Notes: generated by a model from the sequence alone, not told the origin. DNA of 64,000 nucleotides from Haliotis asinina (GCF_037392515.1 NC_090295.1:13039001-13103000); one strand, 5' to 3'. Numbered from the stretch's first letter, positions 48,870-59,883 are shown. Made by a program: numbers and translations.

Positions 48870-49500
48870 TGCCAGATTGTCTCAAGCTTGTCTCCATCAA
48901 TATTTTGTTGATCTTAGCTTGATCTGACCAACTTGTGCCAGATTGTCTCAAGCTTGTCTCAGTCAGTACAGTGTTGATCTGCAGCTTGATCTGGCCTGAT
49001 TGTGCCAGATTGTCTCAATCTTGTCTCAGTCAGTACAGTGTTGATCTGCAGCTTGAACTGACTTACCTGTGCCAGATTGTCTCAAGCTTGTCTCAGTCAG
49101 TACAGTGTTGATCTGCAGCTTGATCTGGCCCAATTGTGCCAGATTGTCTCAAGCTTGTCTCAGTCAGTACAGTGTTGATCTGCAGCTTGATCTGGCCCAA
49201 TTGTGCCAGATTGTCTCAAGCTTGTCTCAGTCAGTACAGTGCTGATCTGCAGCTTGAACTGACTTACCTGTGCCAGATTGTCTCAAGCTTGTCTCAGTCA
49301 GTACAGTGTTGATCTGCAGCTTGATCTGGCCCAATTGTGCCAGATTGTCTCAAGCTTGTCTCAGTCAGTACAGTGTTGATCTCCAGCTTGATCTGGCCTG
49401 ATTGTGCCAGATTATCTCAAGCCTGTCTCAGTCAGTACAGTGTTGATCTGCAGCGTGATCTGGCCCATTTGTGCCAGATTGTCTCAAGCTTGTCTTAGTT
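48870..49500. repeat. ~65-bp minisatellite, ~9 copies
   Basis: Unit includes TGTGCCAGATTGTCTCAAGC, TTGTCTCAGTCAGTACAGTG and TTGATCTGCAGCTTGATCTGG. Two alternating versions (GATCTGGCCCAATTG and GAACTGACTTACCTG) occur. Intergenic, downstream of ABCF3. Confidence 0.93.
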
Positions 49501-49544
49501 GAAGATGAGAAAAGCTTGTGACATTCTCCTGTTACCAATGAGGG

Positions 49545-49951
49545 GCAGTGGAGGTTGATAAGTGGTTAAGCATTCGCTCATAACACTGAACACCCAAGTT
49601 CAGTTCTCCACTAGTGTACAATATGTAAAGCTTATTGTGATGTCCCACGCCAGGATATTGCTGGAATATTGCTAAAAGCCCAGTCACTCTTGCCCATGAA
49701 AGTCCGAGGTGGAATAGGCCTTCAGAAACCCATGCTTTCCTTAAGAAGGTGACTATGCTTGTCATAAGTGGCGACTAACGGAATCGGGAGGTAAAACTCA
49801 CTGACTTGGTTGACACATCATTGGTTCCCAATTGCTCAGACCGATGCTCATGCTGTTGATCACAGGATTATCTGGTCCAAACTCGACTATTTACATACCA
49901 CCATCATATATCTGGAATATTGCTGAGTGCGGTGTAAAACTAAACTCACTC
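49545..49951 (+). mobile_element. SINE family 1 followed directly by SINE family 2
   Basis: Family 1 spans about 49545-49688 (TAAGTGGTTAAGCATTCGCT to GGAATATTGCTAAAAGCCCA). Family 2 starts about 49690 (CCCATGAAAGTCCGAGG) and ends AAACTAAACTCACTCA near 49951. Same orientation. Confidence 0.85.
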
Positions 49952-50929
49952 AAGATAAGGTAAATGTTAGACCAGCAGTTCAAACTGAAGTTTCATTTTG
50001 AATACCCCACCTCTGTTAAATCAGGGTGTGATACCTCCCATCTCTACAGTCAGTTTGCACCTGATGGATGGAGTGAAGGCAAATATTGATGTTTCCAGAT
50101 GATGACTTCCTTATTTGCTTGATGCTATTCCAAGTTTGTGCCATGAGAATCACCAGTTGTTGATGCATTCTTCAGTCACATATGGCGTGTATGTTGTATA
50201 ATGCTAATATTCAGTATGTAGAGTGTCATCCAGGTGTGCCAGAACTTTTGAAGGTGCATAGGCAGCTCTAGAGAGGGATGCAGGGTCTTACATGACCATT
50301 GAAACTCGGGTGAAAATGAAGTGTGCACCCCTCTTTTCTCAATAGTGTGTGCCCCCTTTTCCCCTGTATCTGCCCCTGATGTAGGTTACAATAAGATTAT
50401 TTTCACTGTTCACTCACAGTCTTAACTAATAGTAATAACACCAAAGGTTTTGTTGTGAAAGCAAGGTAAAACCAATGGTGCTACATGGCCTTCCACCGGA
50501 CTGAAAAATACAGCCAGAAAAGACCAAATACACCCAAATTGAATATAGTTTTACGTATTTCCTATTATTATTTTTTTTTTTTATTTGACAACATGCATTT
50601 TTGTTTGTGTTCAAAGAGTCATACTCATACTAATATACAGAAACAATAATACAATATGCAGATGAAAACCATACTTGATTGTCCACTGGTATTGTTGACC
50701 AACAATCATTATTGAGAGCCCATTGTTTCCTTTTGACATACAACAATCAGATAGATACTATATGTAGATGATTTAGAAGGATTGAAAATTTGGGATACTA
50801 TTACGTGGAAATAAAATGGGATGGTGCTTAATCGAACTTTCTGAAATAAAATCTTTGCATTTTGCTATCCAGTGTAATATAAGCAGACCTTTACCATCAT
50901 TTTCTAGATGTTTGGATCATAGGAACTGG
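49952..50929. other. Intergenic, nothing recognised
   Basis: AT-rich, with short homopolymers (a T-run near 50565-50581). No exon, RNA or repeat is evident. Confidence 0.5.
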
Positions 50930-51083
50930 AGCAGTGAGGTAGTCCAGCTGGTAAAGTATTTGCTCATCTCGAAGACCCAGGCTTGATTCCCCGCAATATG
51001 TGAAGCTCATTTCTGGTGTCCCTTGCCATGATACTGCTGGAATATTGCTAAAAGCGGCACAAAACTAAACTCGCTCACTCCCC
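50930..51083 (+). mobile_element. SINE family 1
   Basis: GTCCAGCTGGTAAAGTATTT, GACCCAGGCTTGATTCCCCG, GGAATATTGCTAAAAGCGGC, tail AAACTAAACTCGCTCACTC. Confidence 0.88.
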
Positions 51084-51466
51084 TAGGTTCACCTGTCCCA
51101 TCCTCAGTTGGTCCTCAGATCTTAACTTCACTACCATATTGGAGTTAAACATCTGGGCCATTCCACAATTCAGTTTTAGTTCTATGATGATGTTAAGGTG
51201 TAGGAGTTAAGTCGCCAAGAGCTATAATTCCTGTTGGGAATGAGAGCCTGATTTTATTGAGCTTGTTTGCCGACTTGTTTGATTTTGTTAAAAGTTTCAG
51301 CATTTTTTTAGCTATCCTATGTATTACTGTTTCCTCTTGAATGAACCCATCCAACCTTTGTACCTACAATGGTGTCGCTGTTTCTTTGTGGACACATCTA
51401 TATGATATTTGTTTGTCAACACTGGACAGGGTTTCATACAGTTTTATCTGAGTCTACTACCAGGGC

Positions 51467-51600
51467 TGTGGGGTAGATGAGTGGTACAGTTTTTGCTCTA
51501 CATGCCTAAGACCCAGATGTGAAGCCAATTTCTGGTGTCCCCAGCTGTGATTTTGCTGGAATATTGCTAAGAACAGCATAAAACCATACTCACTCACTGA
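51467..51600 (+). mobile_element. SINE family 1, diverged
   Basis: GGTAGATGAGTGGTACAGTT, AGCCAATTTCTGGTGTCCCC, GCTGGAATATTGCTAAGAAC, tail ACTCACTCACTGA. Confidence 0.78.
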
Positions 51601-51937
51601 CTTGTTTTGACTTCCCCTTAGGACTGAAACTATTTATGTGTACTTGTTCATCACCTTTAGATAACAGAGGTTTGTTCAAGGCATTTAGGAAAGAAGACTT
51701 GATCATGTATGTCATTCGACCAGGATAGGTCAAAATCTATATGAATGATTGTGACTTAAAATACGATTACATTTGTCAAAGGAATCTTCTTTTGATGTGG
51801 TCAACAGTCAACATTGTCTTTTGTTGACAAAATCCCTTTCAACTTTATAGTGTATATACCAAATATGGTTTATGATTACAATGTCCACCAGTGCACCAAT
51901 ATTTTTGTACAGCTGGAACTGATTTGTGAGTTTACAG

Positions 51938-52092
51938 GGTCAGTAGGGTAGCTTAATGGTTATAGCGTTTGCTTGTCATCCCCAAGGCCAAGGGATTGAT
52001 TCCCCACATGGGTAAAATGTGAGAAACCTGTTGGCCCCTGTGGTATTGCTTGAATATTGTCAAAAGCAGTATAAAACCATAGTCAGCCAAGT
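51938..52092 (+). mobile_element. SINE family 1, diverged
   Basis: GTAGCTTAATGGTTATAGCG, GGGATTGATTCCCCACATGG, GAATATTGTCAAAAGCAGTA. Confidence 0.8.
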
Positions 52093-52420
52093 CAATATGG
52101 CCAAACAGGCTCCCAGGAGGAAGTTTGTGGTTGATGCTGCAAACTGTATTGGCATAGTACTTAAACCCTAACAAAGAAGAATTCAAGGATATTTTCATTT
52201 ATATTTTTGTTCAAAGTAAACTTCTGTTAAAGAATTGAAAATATATGAGCTTGTTTCTATGAAATGAAAAAACAATGCTGAATTTTACCATAAAACCATA
52301 TGTTCTCACTTGTGTAGTTTGTTATGTTTTGTTTGCAGACGGAAAGTATTTCCCAAAGTGATTCTAAATGAGGAATCTCTAATGGTCATGCCATGACAGT
52401 GCTGGAAATAATGCTTGCAC

Positions 52421-52517
52421 GCCACTCACTCACTCACTCGCTCGCTCGCTCACTCACTCACTCACTCACTCACTCACTCACTCACTCACTCACTCACTCA
52501 CTCACTCACTCACTCAG
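52421..52517. repeat. (ACTC)n microsatellite
   Basis: About 24 ACTC units with three ACTC-to-GCTC variants. It resembles an expanded SINE tail. Confidence 0.92.
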
Positions 52518-53116
52518 TGAAAACCAACTTTCATATGCAGTTGGGTAAAGGAACCACTTTGGTACTGAATTTGTTTGAAGATGGATTTGGGTAACCTGCC
52601 TGGCAGTAGGCCAGCTAGTTAACCAAACTGCTGGTCTTTTGGACAAGCTATGCCTGAAAGTTACTTGTCCATAAAATAATTCACTTGCCTGAAATTTGTA
52701 TGTGAAAACTGTGCAAAAGGTTACAAGCATAGATGAGGATTAGATTGTGTCAGCGGAACCGATTTCATCATTAAGTGGCTAATATCACAAACGTTTTTAT
52801 TATGCCGTATAATAAGTTGGAGAGAGTGATATGTTTAGGAAATAACCCTATGAAAATTCAAAGGCCAGTAACTGTAGAGATTTACTGGACTGACTACATT
52901 TTTACAAGCCACATGCTTAAGGGCCAGTGGCTATTTCGCACTCAGCTGGCAGGCATAAGAGAATGGAGTCAGTATTCCTCATCTTGAAGAAAGTCTCACT
53001 TTTTCATTATATGTACATATATTTTTTTATTATGAACAGTATTTCCTCTGTAAATTTCAGAGTTCATTTCAGAGACTAGGGCACCTTTCAGGAAGCAACC
53101 TTTACTAAGGTTAACC

Positions 53117-53793
53117 TCAGCTCCCATTACTTGTTTGAGTGGCATTTTAGAAGTTGAGGTGTACAAATAGGACAAATTGTATGGATAACAACTTCTTTAT
53201 TGCGTGATAGCGACGTTTCGGTGCAGATTCTTGTACCCTTGTCAAGCATGAATGATGCATAAAATCCAGAACTTGTATTTAAATACTAATACAAACAATG
53301 GGATAACATAGTATACAAAGAAAACACAATTGATAACCGGAGCAACATAATGCCATATTTGGGGAAACAGAAAGCTGGAGAAGCCAGTAGTAGACAAAGG
53401 ATAGTGAATGGAAGCCAGACATGTACAAATAAAGTGGGGTTACAATGAAGGAGGATGAGATGTTTATACAATAGATTGGGCTCGGTAGAGGAGTGCATCA
53501 TAAGCAGATGGAATGAAGTATCCTTGGTCACGGTTGATGGTGGGCTTGTGGCGTTTGATGTGAATGGCTTCGGTGAGTTTGCGTTTGGTGAAGTCCGTTT
53601 GGTTGTTGGCTAGGATTGTGATGTCAGACCACTCTATTTGATGATTAGGGTTTTCTTTGATGTGGTCCGAGATGGCTGATTTGCTGTCCGAGTTAGTAAC
53701 AGAGGTGCGATGTTCTTTGACTCGGGTTTTGATGGGTCGTGATGTTTCACCAATGTAGCTTTGACCACAATCACAGTTAATTCAGCTCCCATT
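53117..53793 (-). mobile_element. 5'-truncated Penelope-like element with 12-bp target duplication
   Basis: The insert 53129-53781 is flanked by TCAGCTCCCATT at 53117-53128 and 53782-53793. Only the 3' end of the element remains, in minus orientation. The 3' region near 53190-53260 has the ATAGCGACGTTTCGGTGCAG and CCCTTGTCAAGCATGAATGA blocks seen in many Penelope-like elements. The target appears to be an older repeat whose halves (ACTAAGGTTAACC; TTAAGGTTACCTC) continue on both sides. Confidence 0.8.
53464..53778 (-). pseudogene. GIY-YIG endonuclease end of a Penelope-like element
   Basis: An open minus-strand frame of about 104 codons ends at 53464: CDCGQSYIGETSRPIKTRVKEH, then HIKENPNHQIEW and TKRKLTEAIHIKRHKPTINR. 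CDCGxxYIGET..R..EH is the hallmark of the Penelope GIY-YIG domain. The reverse-transcriptase part is absent, so this is a dead 3' fragment with an intact short frame. Confidence 0.88.
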
Positions 53794-53911
53794 CTTTAAG
53801 GTTACCTCATTACCTCATTGACTTATGATCTGAGTGCTTTGTGACAGGGGGCCATGTACAAGCATCCGCAAGCATCCAGGACAAACATTTCATGGCATCT
53901 CGAACTTCAGG

Positions 53912-54217
53912 TCACATGTGAACATACAAGTAATACAATATCAAAGCATTTGAAACTTTCAAAAGTAAAACATTAGTGACGCTAGCTACCTGTTTAGTTT
54001 CATACCCTACTTCACTGGAATTCCCAGCGGATGCTAAATATATCTCTGTGATACAGAGGTTCAAGCACGCACCGCGAGAAGCAGACAATTCCTCAGAATC
54101 TTCAGTCGAGACTCTTAATACGATATAAGACCAGTAGGACAGTAAGAACAACATAAAAAAATTGACAATACAATCACTTTCCGGTGAGGAATAAACTGTA
54201 ACCAAATTCGATTCCAT
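53912..54217 (-). other. Open frame of 101 codons, function unknown
   Basis: MESNLVTVYSSPESDC, then a hydrophobic stretch (FFMLFLLSYWSYIVL), then Glu/Ser-rich sequence. A GTAGCT follows CAG inside the frame, so it could be a first exon. It starts about 125 bp upstream of, and divergent from, the first Y RNA candidate. No family is recognised; it may be chance. Confidence 0.2.
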
Positions 54218-54266
54218 TTAGTGAGAATGGTTCCTGGAATGCTCGGATTCTTTGGTTCTTGTTGCT

Positions 54267-54274
54267 ATGCAAAT
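54267..54274 (+). promoter_or_regulatory. Octamer (Oct-1/DSE-like) element
   Basis: ATGCAAAT, 76 bp before the 5' end of the first Y RNA candidate. Octamers serve as the distal element of type 3 Pol III promoters, usually further upstream in vertebrates. Confidence 0.45.
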
Positions 54275-54312
54275 TAAGGATGTATGGTGCTGTTTATAGA
54301 TCCTGGTTGTGG

Positions 54313-54320
54313 TATATATG
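54313..54320 (+). promoter_or_regulatory. TATA box of Y RNA candidate A
   Basis: TATATATG, 30 bp upstream of the RNA start. Confidence 0.6.
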
Positions 54321-54342
54321 TGTTTAAAGCCTCGTGTACAGT

Positions 54343-54450
54343 GGGAGGTCCGATGCCCTGGGTTCATTCTCAGTTCTTATAATTCATTAAACTTATCAGT
54401 CAACGTGTTATAGGATCCTTCGCTCAGGGCGTTTCTTGACCTCCTATTTT
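54343..54450 (+). ncRNA. Y RNA candidate A
   Basis: A hairpin RNA gene of about 108 bp. The terminal stem GGGAGGTC pairs with GACCTCC(T). C9 is left bulged, followed by GATG. A second stem GCCCTGGG pairs over 8 bp with CTCAGGGC, and the loop is about 60 nt. The gene ends in TATTTT. GGTCCGA opposite CTTGAC is the sequence pair that forms the Ro60-binding stem with bulged C in vertebrate Y RNAs. The upstream layout (octamer at -76, TATA at -30) fits a type 3 Pol III promoter. No tRNA-like B box is present, which argues against tRNA or vault RNA. Confidence 0.75.
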
Positions 54451-54486
54451 CATTTTTATGTAACCTGAACACTCCATGAGGGACTA

Positions 54487-54640
54487 TGGTGTGGCTTAGT
54501 GGTTAAAGCGTTCGCTTGTCACGGTGATGACCCGGGTTCGAATCTGCAGGTGAGTACTATCTCTGAAGCCCACATAATGTGTCCCATGCTGTGACATTGC
54601 TGGAATATTGCTAAAAGCGGCATAAAACTAAACTCATTCA
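54487..54640 (+). mobile_element. SINE family 1, well preserved
   Basis: GCTTAGTGGTTAAAGCGTTC (A box), CCCGGGTTCGAATCTGCAGG (B box), GCTGGAATATTGCTAAAAGC, tail AAACTAAACTCATTC. The best tRNA-like promoter of the family in this window. Confidence 0.9.
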
Positions 54641-54739
54641 ACCAATGTGCATGGCGTTATTTATGTATTTGGGTGTGACACACATATTGCGAAAATAACG
54701 GATGGAGGGTCTTAACCCACTTTGATCAATAACGCTGGG

Positions 54740-54843
54740 CCTATATTTTCGAAGCTCTCTTAGCGCTAAGATTGTCGTATGTTAATGTTAATGTATGGCA
54801 CTTACGACTGTCTTAGCGCAAAGAGAGCTTCGAAAATCTAGAG
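54740..54843. mobile_element. Palindromic MITE (TTCGAAGCTCTCTTAGCGCTAAG family)
   Basis: Left arm TATTTTCGAAGCTCTCTTAG with GCGCTAAGATTGTCGTA; right arm TACGACTGTCTTAGCGCAAA then GAGAGCTTCGAAAATCTAG. Folds end to end. Confidence 0.8.
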
Positions 54844-54849
54844 TGCAAC

Positions 54850-55935
54850 ATGGATATAGAGTTTTACAGCAAATCTCTGATAATCCATATATTACTATGT
54901 CACAAAATCGAACTTTGATCTTCGGCTGGAGGAAGCGAAGTAGAGTAAGACTTATATAATTAGTCTCTGAATACATTTAATTTTGAAAAAAACAAGCTAA
55001 CCCATAAAAAATGAGAAGGAGACCCATAGAAACCAGAGATTCAGAACCTGAGGAAATCTAGACTTGCTTCATTTAAGGCCTCGGCATTGCACAGAGGGCT
55101 TGGTAGTGGGGAAAACAGCGTGGTTCAGGGACAATGAGACGGACTAGTAGCAAAGCTTCAGTGGCTTCCACATCTCACGTACAGGTTAAAATTGTGTAAG
55201 GTGCAATTCATGTAAATTTAATTCATGTGTCTTTAACCAGACTGTTTGTAACCTTCATTGAATGAAACGTTAAATAACATTAATTATTGTACTCCTGAGA
55301 GTGAAGTCCCAAAACATTCAAAGTACATCAAAACGTTCCACTGTTTTCAATCGTAGAATGTGCGTCTTTTTAATTTATGGCTAGATTTCCTAAATTGCAA
55401 ACGGCTGAAGGGATAATGTAAATCCAGCTAGGGTTGATGCAGGAAGCAAATATAATGTAAGCCCCATGGACCCTAGTATGGTAATCTACCTTCAGTTGTC
55501 AGCGATCTATAGCCAGCTTTCACATTGTATTGTCCAAATAGTGATATTAGTTTTAACTTTTCCTTCTAGTTTTAATTCTAATTGTGCTATTGAAATTGTT
55601 TTACTGTCCTTTGACGACAGGTTTTTATATTATACATATGTTTCATTTTCAGTGTCACATATGTTGTCGTCACGATATTGCTGAAATATTGCTGGTGTGA
55701 GTTTAATATTCACTCACTCACTCACTCACTCACTAAAATAACATCAATACGAAACAAAAGGCTTCAGACGTTCCTACATCTTTTAATATTGATGCAACTC
55801 TTTTAAAGGTTGCATTTAGCAGTCTTACGACTTGTAGTTTGACTTTATGAATTTACCCGGACCTCGTTAAATCGAAAGTTTAGAACGCTCTCTAGGTCGA
55901 TGATATCAACCACTATAGGCGAGAATGTGTTTGTG
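54850..55935. other. Intergenic, nothing recognised except a SINE-tail remnant
   Basis: Only a GCTGAAATATTGCTGGTGTG plus (CACT)n remnant near 55675-55735 is identifiable. Confidence 0.5.
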
Positions 55936-56096
55936 CTACGACTCAACAGACTTCATGTTTCTGATGCAGGGTTTAGCTTCCTCATTTGAAGTGAATGTTT
56001 CTGAAAAGATGTCAAACGAATCACTAAAGATGGGATGAGGTGAAGACGGGATTGAGTGTTCTCCTGATTCCGAATCCCTGGATCCGGAAAGGTTTG
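55936..56096 (-). other. Possible terminal coding exon (unassigned)
   Basis: The minus strand has TTCCTTACAG, then 2 nt plus 52 open codons and a TAG: NLSGSRDSESGEHSIPSS, then PIFSDSFDIFSETFTSNEEA, ending NMKSVES. Ser/Glu-rich and protein-like, with a good acceptor. I find no convincing upstream exon, and no family is recognised. Confidence 0.3.
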
Positions 56097-56309
56097 CTGT
56101 AAGGAATGAATATACGAGTAATGGGAAAAAACTTGGATCAGATAGTCTCTCTGCCTCAATCGAACATCTTTTTAACAAAGATTCCATATAGAGGGGTTCT
56201 GCCCATTCAGAAAAAGTACAATCCGGATTCTGACTATACCAATACCTTCAACAGGTACACATGTACAGCTCATAATCTGCCTTTTCCGAATAATTTGACA
56301 GCGTATTGC

Positions 56310-56599
56310 CTGGGGTAAATGTGAGTGAGTGAGTGTAGTTTTACGCCGCACTCAGCAATATTCCAGCTATATGGCGGCGGTCTGTAAATAATCGAGTCTG
56401 GACCAGACAATCCAGTGATCAACAACATGAGCATCGATCTGCGCAATGGGGAACCGGTGATATGTGTCAACCAAGTCAGCTAGTCTGACCACCCGATCCC
56501 GTTAGTCGCCTCTTACGACAAGCATAGGCGCCTTTTATGGCAAGCATGGGTTGCTGAAGGCCTATTCTACCCCGGGACCTTCACGGGTCTGGGGTAAAT
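56310..56599 (-). mobile_element. Full-length SINE family 2 with 11-bp target duplication
   Basis: The body 56321-56588 (268 bp, reverse orientation) is flanked by CTGGGGTAAAT at 56310-56320 and 56589-56599. It carries all family-2 blocks and is little diverged. Confidence 0.92.
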
Positions 56600-57270
56600 A
56601 AGATTTAGAGTTGCGGGTATTTTTCAACTGGTAAAAATGTTTAAGAAGATGTGATCATACTATATTAGACTGTTAATATGTTTTATATGGTAAGATACTA
56701 CGCATATCTCAGTCCAGGATAAAATGGATTTAATTCTATTTCATGGTCAGAAATGGCGCACCTTCTCTTTGCGGGGTTACGGAAGGTTAAGTGTACCTCA
56801 GATTATTAAAATTTAAGTCTCCCCCAGATAATAACATTTTCGCTGATAAAACTACCACATATCTCAACTGCTGCCATAACTATTGGTATGAATATACAAG
56901 GAAGCACCAAAGGTCACGTGGCAGGGATTCCTGGCAGTGTCTGCGAGCTAAAAATAACTCTGGCCGAGATTCAACCCACCGCTACAGAACAACCATGCGC
57001 TGTCGGCTCACTTTCCCCACGCTTACGCCTCCAAGCTATAGAGGAATTTCAGATTTTTCAGTATACCATCCTTTTTAATCTTCAGTTTAATCATATCGGG
57101 CTAGTCTTAAACATATGATGTTTAATCACAATATGTACCAAGGTTCAATAGATGTACGTGTAAGTTAACAATGCGTGATGATCGCTGTTTGATTTAACAA
57201 CAGACTTACGAAGCAGTTTATGTATACCTCATCACACCTACGAAGAGATGTGGTTCTCTGACGATGGTAG

Positions 57271-57276
57271 ATATAC
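57271..57276 (+). promoter_or_regulatory. TATA-like box of Y RNA candidate B
   Basis: ATATAC within TAGATATACC, 22-27 bp upstream of the RNA start; the same sequence is found before candidate D. Confidence 0.45.
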
Positions 57277-57297
57277 CTTGAATTTCCTGAAAGAACT

Positions 57298-57399
57298 GGG
57301 AGGTCCGAAGCCCTGGGTTCTCTATCAGCACTCTGAACATTAATTTATCAGCCAAACGCTTATAGTCTTTCACCCAAGGCAACTCTTGACCTCCCTTTT
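57298..57399 (+). ncRNA. Y RNA candidate B
   Basis: The terminal stem GGGAGGTC pairs with GACCTCCC (8 bp), followed by bulged C9 and GAAG opposite CTCTT. The second stem GCCCTGGGT pairs with ACCCAAGGC, with one C-A mismatch. It terminates at TTTT. CTTGACC on the 3' side and GGTCCGA on the 5' side are the vertebrate Y RNA Ro-site words. Compared with candidate A, the second stem changes while pairing is mostly retained. The reverse strand happens to read as an exon-like peptide, which I regard as a shadow of this RNA. Confidence 0.78.
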
Positions 57400-58939
57400 C
57401 TTGCAAGATATAATATGGAGATGGAACTGGTGCGGCAATGGAAGGCTTAACCACTGGGCTATCCCTAAACCAAGTGAGTTTACTTTTACGTCGCTTTTAG
57501 AAGTATTCCTGTAATATCACGGCGGGGGGCACCAGAAATGGGCTTCTCGCCCCTCCACCAAGTAAATTAAATATGTCATTCGTGCAGGGTCTCTTGATTA
57601 TTCGTCGTTTCATGTTGTTCTCCCGAGCTAAGTGAAGTTCAAATCCGATTCAAGATTTGGCCTGTAAGTATGCCCTCTGAGAAATGTATCACGAGACCAT
57701 TTTGCTTGAATCTGTCAAAAATAGGAAGAGCCGTCTATTCACGTCGATCTGTATGGTCTTGAAGGTCTGACCATCTAACACTTCCAAAAAACTGCTTGCC
57801 TATAATTAGGTCCAGTTTTATCTCATGTCTGACCCGTAGTTCAATGTGGGTTGATTTATTCACCAAACACCCGCCGTAATGTTGCTGGAATATCGCTAAC
57901 AGCGGCGTAATACTAAAGTCACTCACTCGCTGACGTTAATGTCTCTCTATCTATCCAATTAAGTTTTTAAAACATTTTTTAATTCCAGTCCAGAGAAGCA
58001 GGGGCCAAATGCAGGTTTGAAAATACATATATGGGATTTCAGTTGCTTCTTTTCATAATCAGGGACAAAGACAACTCATTCACTCACACATCCTCACTCA
58101 TATAAGCACTGACAGTGCAATGTTCATTCATAAAGATTATGGTAGAGTATCCATTTCTGATAACAGTAATCATGTTGACTTTCGGTACAATACTTTTTTT
58201 TTCAACATAATGTTTGTTCTTAAGAACGTCTTTGGAATGTTTCAAGTTATTACCAATGGTTGAGCGTTTACTTATATAAATGTTAAAATTTGCCATTTAG
58301 AGATCCAATCAAAAGGTCTCATCTGAGAACAAATCCCCTACAAACTCTAGACTAAGATTTAGATTACAGCCATGAGTACATGTCTTAAAGAACATGCATA
58401 ATCTCCAAACGTTTTGTAAATAAACACAATCTCGGTTGTTATTTTTTAAATTAGATAAGGAATTGTTTCTGTCTTGTTATTGCAGCAAAGACAACTATCA
58501 TTAGATGCACTGTATCCAGTTAATGGAATCACTTTTGCTCAGATTGATGCTCATGATGTCGATCACTGGATTCTCAGATCCAGATGTGATTATTCACAGG
58601 TCGCGTCTATTAACGAGACTTTTGCTGAGGACGCATTAACGCCAAGCAAACAAACGGTTTAACATCAACGGAAAAGAGCAACGCCTTTTCTTTTTTGTCG
58701 GAATATATGTTAATGAATTTAGACTGAAACAAATAATTCCATTTAAATAAAGAAAAGTAGTCCCGATGAGATTGGCGTTTGATTCATTTAGGGCTTTAGC
58801 ATTGCAGAAATGTCGGGGAGGAGTTTTCAAACACATTTGACACCTGAAAGTGGGTCAAACTTGGTAAGAACGAAAGGCACGTGCAAGTGCGGTCATTTCT
58901 GAAGGGGACGTGATATTGTTGTGATTTTTTCCTTCGCAG

Positions 58940-59019
58940 AAAGACAGGGCGTTTGGAAAAGTTAGCTGAGACAGTAGCTGAGACGGTATCCAGCATCAGA
59001 GGAAGATCACGAAAACCAG
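58940..59019 (+). other. Possible internal coding exon, duplicated
   Basis: A strong acceptor (TTTTTTCCTTCGCAG) and donor (CCAG|GTAAAC) flank 80 nt with one open frame (KTGRLEKLAETVAETVSS then IRGRSRKP). A second copy is at 63886-63965. No partner exons or family are recognised. Confidence 0.3.
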
Positions 59020-59032
59020 GTAAACTCCATGG

Positions 59033-59130
59033 CCTAGATTTTGGAAGCTTTCTTAGCCCTAAGGCAGTCATATATTAACATTACTTTCCAACCATCTTAG
59101 CAAGAACAGAGCTTCGAAAATCTAGGCCCA
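59033..59130. mobile_element. Palindromic MITE, same family as 54740
   Basis: GGCCTAGATTTTGGAAGCTT at the left and AGAGCTTCGAAAATCTAGGC at the right, folding over a ~50-bp centre. The first bases of another copy close the window (63977-64000). Confidence 0.8.
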
Positions 59131-59764
59131 TGGAGAGGAAGATTGTTATTGTTATCCCACACGAAAACCTTTCCTGGTATTGAGATCTATATCGAAGCGA
59201 TTTTATTAGTGTGGTCTCATAAACAAGATTTGTTCTCAGTATGTATCCTAGTGAAAATGTTTTGGTGTCACGTGATAATAATGCAATGGAACTCTGGGAG
59301 CGTAACTACTCTTGTCATTCCGGCAAGCCGGATGGTAGGTCACGGAAAGAGACGAGTAGTTACGAATGGGCCTTCCATCCCACCGACCGGACTCCCCCGA
59401 GGGTTTCCGACAATGCGACTCCGGGTTAACCCGAGTTGTGCCGAGTCTCTTCACACCAACAGCAACAGCTGTAAGTCAGCGCTAAGCATGTATTTGCACG
59501 TCGCTAGCACCACGAGTGATGGTAAAGCGGTATGTATTTCTGCTTCCCAAAATACCATTAACCGTTTCAACATACAGGTCGGAATAACTGCCCAGTAAGT
59601 CACCGTTCACTGTAATCCACCGTTACACAAATCTACAGAAATCAGCAGTTAAATATATCCACATTTTGTACCGAATGATGCATCCGAGTGAATTATTTAC
59701 CAGCAAAATGTGGTGTGTATGGATATGTCGATGCTAGTGCGCGGTACTCGAGAGCCGAGACAGG

Positions 59765-59772
59765 TATATAAG
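59765..59772 (+). promoter_or_regulatory. TATA box of Y RNA candidate C
   Basis: TATATAAG, a canonical TATA box at -30 relative to the RNA start. Confidence 0.65.
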
Positions 59773-59794
59773 GGTTTCGCGTGCTGCATTAGTC

Positions 59795-59883
59795 GGGAGG
59801 TCCGCTGCAGTCGGTTCCGTATCCGCAACTCTGGAAACTGATAAATGTAAGATAACGCCGACTGCGTACCTCGACCTCCTTTT
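59795..59883 (+). ncRNA. Y RNA candidate C
   Basis: About 89 bp. The terminal stem GGGAGGTC pairs with GACCTCC(T), with the same bulged C and G10 as candidates A and B. The second stem is completely different in sequence (GCAGTCGG) but pairs perfectly with CCGACTGC, which is strong covariation. It ends in TTTT directly after the stem. The loop is shorter (about 40 nt). The 3' strand reads CTCGACC rather than CTTGACC. The most diverged member and the one with the best TATA box. Confidence 0.72.

Larger units (their letters stand above)
57041..59054. repeat. Segmental duplication, copy 1
   Basis: Matches 61977-64000 in order and orientation with few mismatches, offset about 4.94 kb. It contains Y RNA candidate B. 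Relative to copy 2 it has an extra ~215 bp (58666-58880) and lacks the ~211-bp insert at 62366-62576. Confidence 0.95.

Noticed and set aside
57218..57454. Minus-strand exon-like peptide (KGGQELPWVKDYKRLADKL...), repeated at 62148-62483
   Set aside because: It is the reverse strand of Y RNA candidates B and D. Candidates A and C, on the same family stem, do not conserve the reading frame, while RNA pairing is conserved.
58474..58662. 62-codon ORF (MLLQQRQLSLDALYPVNG...), also at 63635-63823
   Set aside because: It runs through SINE family-2 core sequence (CTCAGATTGATGCTCATGAT), and the second copy is only the segmental duplication.
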